A stretch of 8,857 nt of DNA from the NCBI GenBank assembly GCA_947591115.1, contig CANQCX010000073.1, positions 1-8,857 of the forward strand. The letters are read 5' to 3'. Origin of the DNA: an uncultured Lachnospiraceae bacterium. Its GTDB lineage: Bacteria; Bacillota; Clostridia; Lachnospirales; Lachnospiraceae. This document shows, one piece after another, positions 4,743-8,857 of the stretch (position 1 is the stretch's first letter; every line of letters begins with the position of its first letter). The notes under the pieces were generated by a model. That model did not search any database and was not told the DNA's origin. It saw only the letters and a list, made by a program, of their open reading frames with translations. Both the position numbers and the translations under genes were made by a program.

Positions 4743-5885
4743 ATGAGAATCCAAAACGCGCTCGTTTTTGACGAAGACTGCCGGTTTCGTTCGCACGAGG
4801 TCTTTATCCAAAACGGAAAGATCTGCAGCAGAGCGGAATACATGGAAAAACCGGACAAAGACGACGACGAAACGATTGATGCAAAAGGTCTGTATCTGAT
4901 ACCGGGACTGATCGACATCCACAGTCATGGCGCATGCGGCGCGGATGTTTCCGACGGGGATTGGAACGGACTAAAAGAGCTGCTTGCCTATGAAAAGGCG
5001 GCAGGAATCACAACCTATTGCCCGACACTTATGAGCCTGCCGAAGGAACGGCTGTTAGAGCTTTGCGCGTCCTTCGGGCAGTGGGCAGAACAATGGGAAC
5101 AACCTAACGGAGAGCAGGCTCTCCGTTATTCCCGCATTGCGGGCCTTCATATGGAAGGTCCCTTTTTGATGTCCTCCAAAAGAGGGGCGCAGAAAAAAGA
5201 ATATCTTTGTCTGCCGGATGCCGCTTTTTTGGAGGAGTGCATCCGCTTGAGCAAAAAACGGCTCCGGATGGTTACGCTGGCTCCGGAGCTGGAGGGCGCG
5301 TTGGAGCTGATCGAACGCTTTCGCGGTAAAATCCGTTTTTCGCTCGGACATACGGAGGCGGATTACGATACAGCAAAACAGGCGATGGAAGCGGGTGCAA
5401 AGCATGTGGCGCATCTTTTGAATGCAATGCCTCCGTTTGCGCACCGAAGTCCCGGACCGGTCGGAGCCGCATGGGATACGCCGGATTGTACGGTGGAGCT
5501 GATCTGCGACGGCGTACATGTGCATGAAAGCATGGTAAGGGCGGTGTTTGCCCTTTTTCAGGATCGCGTGGTTTTGATCAGCGACTCCATGCGTGCGGCA
5601 GGCTTGAGGGACGGAACGTATACGCTGGGCGGACAGGAGGTTGTTGTCTGCGGCAGGCAGGCGAGAAATCCGGATCATACGTTAGCCGGCTCGGTGTGCA
5701 ATCTAATGGAATGTATGCAAAAGGCGGTTGCCTTTGGCGTTCCAAAAGAAGCCGCAATTGCGGCAGCTACGGCAAATCCGGCCAAAAGCATCGGGATCTA
5801 TGATCGGGTTGGCTCTGTTACGGCGGGAAAATACGCCGATCTGCTTTTGACGGATGAAGCTCTGCGGCTGGTTCGGGTGCTGTAA
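4743..5885 (+). CDS. nagA: N-acetylglucosamine-6-phosphate deacetylase
   Basis: This 380-residue metal-dependent amidohydrolase removes acetate from GlcNAc-6-phosphate to give glucosamine-6-phosphate, a step in amino-sugar use and cell-wall recycling. The metal-site and catalytic motifs of the family are present: HSHG (H60, H62), HMEGPF (E138), SLGHTEA (H203), AHLLNAM (H224) and the catalytic aspartate in ISDSM (D281). DGVHVH (256-261) binds substrate, and the closing barrel segment LAGS (314-317) is normal. An AAGGAGA site 8 bases upstream sets the ATG. It lies 40 bases after the chemoreceptor and 46 before the HAD gene, so it is probably co-transcribed with both. The C-terminus stops at RLVRVL, just before the usual V-N-G strand. 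That strand is encoded in the next frame directly after the stop, so a one-base deletion may have trimmed the tail. All catalytic residues are upstream of this point. No nagB is present here. Confidence 0.92.
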   Translation: MRIQNALVFDEDCRFRSHEVFIQNGKICSRAEYMEKPDKDDDETIDAKGLYLIPGLIDIHSHGACGADVSDGDWNGLKELLAYEKAAGITTYCPTLMSLPKERLLELCASFGQWAEQWEQPNGEQALRYSRIAGLHMEGPFLMSSKRGAQKKEYLCLPDAAFLEECIRLSKKRLRMVTLAPELEGALELIERFRGKIRFSLGHTEADYDTAKQAMEAGAKHVAHLLNAMPPFAHRSPGPVGAAWDTPDCTVELICDGVHVHESMVRAVFALFQDRVVLISDSMRAAGLRDGTYTLGGQEVVVCGRQARNPDHTLAGSVCNLMECMQKAVAFGVPKEAAIAAATANPAKSIGIYDRVGSVTAGKYADLLLTDEALRLVRVL

Positions 5886-5931
5886 ACGGCTTGCGTGCGG
5901 AAAAGAGAACGAAGAAAGTTGGAAATACCTT

Positions 5932-6720
5932 ATGCAGAAAATGATTTTTTTTGATATTGACGGGACCATTTGGGATGAAAATATGCGGATTCCCCATAGC
6001 ACCGTCCGAACGATCGCCGAGCTTCGTGCAAACGGGCACAAGACGTTTTTGTGCAGCGGAAGGGCGCGCGGAAATATCCGTTCTAAGGAGCTTTTAGCGC
6101 TTGGATTTGACGGGATCGTTGCGGCATGCGGCAATCATATTGAGATGAACGGAAAAATTTTATATGAAAGGATCCTGCCGAAGGAGCTTGTGGAGCGCGT
6201 GATCCTTTTACTCCGCGAGTGCCATATGCCGGTGGTGCTGGAGGGACCGAAATACCACTGGATTGACGAAAAAGGCTTCGAGGAAGATCCCTATGTGGTA
6301 TACCTGTTTCAGGAAATGGGCAAGACCGCCCGCATTCTCAAGGGATATGAAGAAGACATCCGCATCAATAAATTTTCCGCCGATATTTTGCCGGATACGG
6401 ATTATGAGCGGATCAAACGGGAACTGTCCGAAGAATTTGACATTCTCGAGCATGAGGGAAACGTGGTCGAATTCGTACCGAAGGGAACCTCCAAAGCGAC
6501 AGGAATTGCATGGCTCTGCGAGCATTTTGGGGCAAAAAGAGAAGATACCTACGCCATCGGGGACAGCGTCAACGATCTGGATATGCTCCAATATGCCGGA
6601 CATGGGATTGCCATGGGCAACGGAACGCAGATCGCAAAAGAGGCGGCGGAGTATGTGACCTCCGATATTCATAAGGAAGGAATCCGCAATGCCATGCGCC
6701 ATTACGGACTGATTCCATAA
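5932..6720 (+). CDS. Cof-type HAD-superfamily phosphatase
   Basis: This 262-residue protein of the Cof/YidA type (HAD subfamily IIB) is expected to be a cytosolic magnesium-dependent phosphatase acting on sugar phosphates or similar small metabolites. Motif I is FFDIDGT with nucleophile D8 and acid/base D10. Motif II is the serine in FLCSGR (S42). Motif III is the lysine in KGTSKATGIAWL (K188). Motif IV is IGDSVND (D211, D215). The large C2-type cap lies between motifs II and III. I chose the ATG at 5932 because MQKMIFFDIDGT matches the family's normal beginning. The frame stays open upstream to an ATG at 5854, but that stretch lies inside nagA and does not resemble HAD sequence. The ATG at 5941 is an alternative. 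The Shine-Dalgarno site is weak, so translation may depend on upstream genes. Its position after nagA suggests amino-sugar phosphate turnover, which is inference. Confidence 0.88.
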   Translation: MQKMIFFDIDGTIWDENMRIPHSTVRTIAELRANGHKTFLCSGRARGNIRSKELLALGFDGIVAACGNHIEMNGKILYERILPKELVERVILLLRECHMPVVLEGPKYHWIDEKGFEEDPYVVYLFQEMGKTARILKGYEEDIRINKFSADILPDTDYERIKRELSEEFDILEHEGNVVEFVPKGTSKATGIAWLCEHFGAKREDTYAIGDSVNDLDMLQYAGHGIAMGNGTQIAKEAAEYVTSDIHKEGIRNAMRHYGLIP

Positions 6721-6826
6721 ATTTCTAAAAAAAGTATAAAAACATAAAATGAGAGAAAAAATAAGAAAAAACGAGAAAACAAGAGATAACAGGAGAATAA
6801 ATAAGATTTAGCGCAAACAGGTACGG
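6721..6826. other. Purine-rich spacer between the HAD gene and the groE promoter
   Basis: This stretch encodes nothing I recognise. It is strongly biased to A and G on the plus strand: of positions 6731-6800, 59 of 70 are purines, mostly A. No stem-loop with a T-run is visible, so an intrinsic terminator for the upstream operon is not apparent. The A-rich part just upstream of the -35 box may help the groE promoter, but no clear UP element can be defined. Confidence 0.5.
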
Positions 6827-6855
6827 TTGCGAATGCGTAGGGAAAAAATTATGAT
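6827..6855 (+). promoter_or_regulatory. Sigma-A promoter of groES-groEL
   Basis: TTGCGA (6827-6832) and TATGAT (6850-6855, 5 of 6 matches) are exactly 17 bases apart. Transcription would start near 6862, immediately before the CIRCE element, which is the classic position for HrcA repression. Confidence 0.75.
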
Positions 6856-6866
6856 AGTACCATCGG

Positions 6867-6893
6867 TTAGCACTCATACAGATTGAGTGCTAA
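6867..6893. promoter_or_regulatory. CIRCE operator for HrcA
   Basis: TTAGCACTC-N9-GAGTGCTAA, a perfect copy of the CIRCE inverted repeat. HrcA bound here blocks the groE promoter. When GroEL is occupied by unfolded protein under heat stress, HrcA loses activity and the operon is induced. hrcA itself is not in the window. Confidence 0.97.
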
Positions 6894-6919
6894 TAAAACA
6901 AATCAAGGAGGCAATCAGA

Positions 6920-7204
6920 ATGAAATTAGTACCATTATCGGACAGAGTTGTTTTAAAGCAACTGGAAGCAGAAGAAACGACCAAATCCGGCATTATTTTG
7001 ACCGGAGCCGCACAGGAAAAGCCGCAGGAGGCGGAGGTTATTGCCGTAGGCCCGGGCGGAGTGGTAGACGGAAAAGAAGTGGTTATGCAGGTAAAGGAAG
7101 GACAGAAAGTCATTTATTCCAAATATTCAGGAACGGAAGTAAAATTAGACGGCGAAGAATATATCATTGTAAAGCAGAATGACATTTTGGCAGTTGTAGA
7201 ATAA
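6920..7204 (+). CDS. groES: Co-chaperonin GroES (Hsp10)
   Basis: This 94-residue protein has the normal GroES length. It forms the heptameric lid that closes the GroEL chamber during ATP-driven folding in the cytosol. It opens with LVPLSDRVVLKQLEAEE. The mobile loop around residues 17-35 carries the hydrophobic tripeptide IIL (25-27) that docks on GroEL. VIAVGPGG (40-47) and the end EYIIVKQNDILAVVE (80-94) are typical. The start at 6920 has a perfect AAGGAGG site 8 bases upstream. The frame stays open further upstream, but that part overlaps the CIRCE element and is not family sequence. groEL starts 22 bases after the stop. Control is by the promoter at 6827-6855 and HrcA. Confidence 0.98.
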   Translation: MKLVPLSDRVVLKQLEAEETTKSGIILTGAAQEKPQEAEVIAVGPGGVVDGKEVVMQVKEGQKVIYSKYSGTEVKLDGEEYIIVKQNDILAVVE

Positions 7205-7226
7205 GAAAAGAAAGAGGGACAGGATC

Positions 7227-8852
7227 ATGGCAAAGGAAATTAAATATGGCTCGGAAGCAAGAGCCGCATTAGGAGCCGGCGTAGATAAGCTGGCAAATAC
7301 CGTAAGAGTAACGCTTGGACCGAAAGGAAGAAATGTAGTATTGGATAAATCCTTCGGCGCGCCGCTCATTACCAACGACGGCGTAACGATCGCAAAGGAG
7401 ATCGAATTGGAAGACGCCTTTGAAAACATGGGCGCGCAGTTAGTCAAGGAGGTTGCGACAAAGACCAATGACGTAGCCGGAGACGGAACCACTACGGCGA
7501 CCGTTCTGACTCAGGCGATGGTTCAGGAAGGAATGAAAAATCTGGAGGCCGGCGCAAATCCGATCGTTTTAAGACGCGGAATGAAAAAAGCAACGGACGT
7601 TGCGGTAGAGGCGTTAAAAGAGATGAGCCAGAAGGTCAAAGGCAAAGAGCAGATCGCAAAGGTAGCTGCCATTTCCGCCGGAGATGAGGAAGTCGGAATT
7701 CTGGTATCGGATGCAATGGAAAAGGTTACGAATGACGGCGTCATTACCATTGAAGAGTCCAAGACAATGGAAACCGAGCTGGATCTGGTAGAAGGAATGC
7801 AGTTTGACAGAGGATATCTTTCCGCTTATATGTGTACCGACATGGATAAGATGGAGGCGGTTCTGGATGATCCTTATATCCTCATTACCGACAAGAAAAT
7901 CTCCAATATTCAGGACGTTCTGCCTCTGCTGGAGCAGATCGTACAGTCCGGCGCAAGACTTTTGATCATTGCCGAGGATGTAGAGGGCGAAGCGCTGACC
8001 ACCCTGATCGTAAATAAATTGCGCGGAACCTTTAATGTGGTAGCGGTAAAAGCTCCGGGTTACGGCGACCGCAGAAAAGCTATGTTAGAGGATATCGCGG
8101 TACTGACCGGCGGACAGGTCATCAGCTCCGATCTTGGACTGGAATTAAAAGATACCACGCTGGATATGTTAGGACGTGCAAAATCCGTTAAGGTACAGAA
8201 GGAAAATACCGTTATCGTAGACGGCGCAGGAGACAAGGACGCTATCCAGAGCAGAATCAAACAGATCCGCGGACAGATTGAAGAGACGACTTCCGATTTT
8301 GACAAGGAAAAACTTCAGGAGCGTCTTGCAAAAATGGCGGGCGGCGTAGCGGTTATCCGCGTAGGCGCTGCAACCGAGACGGAAATGAAAGAAGCAAAGC
8401 TTCGTATGGAGGATGCGCTGAATGCAACCCGCGCAGCAGTTGAAGAAGGAATTATTGCAGGAGGCGGTTCGGCATATATCCATGCATCCAAGAAGGTTGC
8501 GGAGCTGGCGGAGAAGCTCGAAGGCGATGAGAAGACCGGCGCGAAGGTTATCTTAAAAGCGCTGGAATCCCCGCTTTATTATATCGCTGCCAATGCAGGT
8601 CTGGAAGGCGCGGTCATTATCAATAAAGTAAAAGAATCCGCACAGGGCGTCGGCTTTGACGCAACAGCGGAGCAGTACGTAGATATGGTTGAGAGCGGTA
8701 TTCTCGATCCGGTAAAGGTAACCAGAAGCGCATTGCAGAATGCAACCTCGGTAGCGTCTACGCTGCTGACAACAGAGTCCGCCGTAGCAAATATCAAAGA
8801 AGAGGTTCCTCCGATGCCGGCAGGCGGCGCAGGAATGGGCGGAATGATGTAA
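7227..8852 (+). CDS. groEL: Chaperonin GroEL (Hsp60)
   Basis: This 541-residue chaperonin is complete. It forms the double-ring ATPase chamber in which cytosolic proteins fold, capped by GroES. The ATP-site segments are TLGPKGRNV (29-37) and AGDGTTTATVL (84-94), with the magnesium-binding aspartate D86. The catalytic aspartate is D396 in RMEDALNATRAA. The apical domain runs from about 190 to 375, and AGGGSA (411-416) belongs to the equatorial domain. The C-terminus ends in the usual flexible glycine-methionine tail GGAGMGGMM. An AAAGAGGG Shine-Dalgarno site lies 8 bases before the ATG. It is co-transcribed with groES and controlled by the same CIRCE site. Any terminator lies beyond the window, which ends five bases after the stop. 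Sequence style is that of Lachnospiraceae-like clostridia, by recognition only. Confidence 0.99.
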   Translation: MAKEIKYGSEARAALGAGVDKLANTVRVTLGPKGRNVVLDKSFGAPLITNDGVTIAKEIELEDAFENMGAQLVKEVATKTNDVAGDGTTTATVLTQAMVQEGMKNLEAGANPIVLRRGMKKATDVAVEALKEMSQKVKGKEQIAKVAAISAGDEEVGILVSDAMEKVTNDGVITIEESKTMETELDLVEGMQFDRGYLSAYMCTDMDKMEAVLDDPYILITDKKISNIQDVLPLLEQIVQSGARLLIIAEDVEGEALTTLIVNKLRGTFNVVAVKAPGYGDRRKAMLEDIAVLTGGQVISSDLGLELKDTTLDMLGRAKSVKVQKENTVIVDGAGDKDAIQSRIKQIRGQIEETTSDFDKEKLQERLAKMAGGVAVIRVGAATETEMKEAKLRMEDALNATRAAVEEGIIAGGGSAYIHASKKVAELAEKLEGDEKTGAKVILKALESPLYYIAANAGLEGAVIINKVKESAQGVGFDATAEQYVDMVESGILDPVKVTRSALQNATSVASTLLTTESAVANIKEEVPPMPAGGAGMGGMM

Positions 8853-8857
8853 ATATA

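Noticed and set aside
5055..5678. Long 207-codon open frame antisense to nagA
   Set aside because: Rich in Arg, His and Cys with no known pattern, as expected from the complement of a G+C-balanced gene; nagA on the other strand is certain.
5854..5931. Upstream extension of the HAD gene to an ATG inside nagA
   Set aside because: The extra 26 residues do not resemble the family, whose normal beginning M-x-K-M-I-F-F-D-I-D-G-T starts at 5932.
6887..6919. Longer groES start inside the CIRCE element
   Set aside because: The ATG at 6920 has a perfect Shine-Dalgarno site at ideal spacing and matches the usual GroES N-terminus; the extension overlaps the operator.
1..8857. CRISPR array, tRNA or rRNA genes, insertion sequence, prophage or defence system
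   Set aside because: No spaced direct repeats, cloverleaf-like segments, transposase motifs or terminal repeats were seen on either strand; nearly all sequence is accounted for by the listed genes.

Overview
The window looks like a chromosomal segment from a low-to-mid-GC Firmicute, most likely a Lachnospiraceae-like gut clostridium. The reasons are a groES-groEL operon under a perfect CIRCE operator, strong AAGGAGG-type Shine-Dalgarno sites, sigma-A promoters, and the style of the GroEL, NagA and chemoreceptor proteins. This placement comes from protein and signal recognition, not from a database search.

Layout. Positions 1-73 hold what looks like the leader of a leftward gene lying outside the window: a -10-like box, a compact hairpin with a U-run, then a Shine-Dalgarno site at the edge. 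An AT-rich GNAT acetyltransferase gene follows (209-703, +) with its own near-consensus promoter. Next is a sulfur-metabolism pair: an Rrf2-family, probably Fe-S-binding regulator (862-1299, -) and, divergent from it, O-acetylhomoserine sulfhydrylase metY (1419-2723, +). A strong dyad sits between the two. A second, fully consensus sigma-A promoter with its own dyad lies beyond the 3' end of the regulator gene and fires into it as antisense. An imperfect 25-bp inverted repeat brackets the regulator gene.

The third block is a probable rightward operon: a chemoreceptor lacking its expected first membrane helix (2861-4702), N-acetylglucosamine-6-phosphate deacetylase nagA (4743-5885), and a Cof-type HAD phosphatase (5932-6720). 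nagA seems to have lost its last coding segment to a one-base deletion. The fourth block is groES-groEL (6920-8852), with promoter and CIRCE upstream; groEL ends just before the window edge.

How the genes relate. Rrf2 and metY plausibly form a cysteine/Fe-S-responsive switch over homocysteine synthesis. NagA and the HAD phosphatase fit amino-sugar or sugar-phosphate turnover. groESL is a housekeeping heat-shock operon. No tRNA, rRNA, CRISPR array or insertion sequence was seen. I do not see a clearly new multi-gene system. The most unusual points are the promoter/repeat architecture around rrf2, the N-terminally truncated chemoreceptor and the likely frameshifted nagA end.
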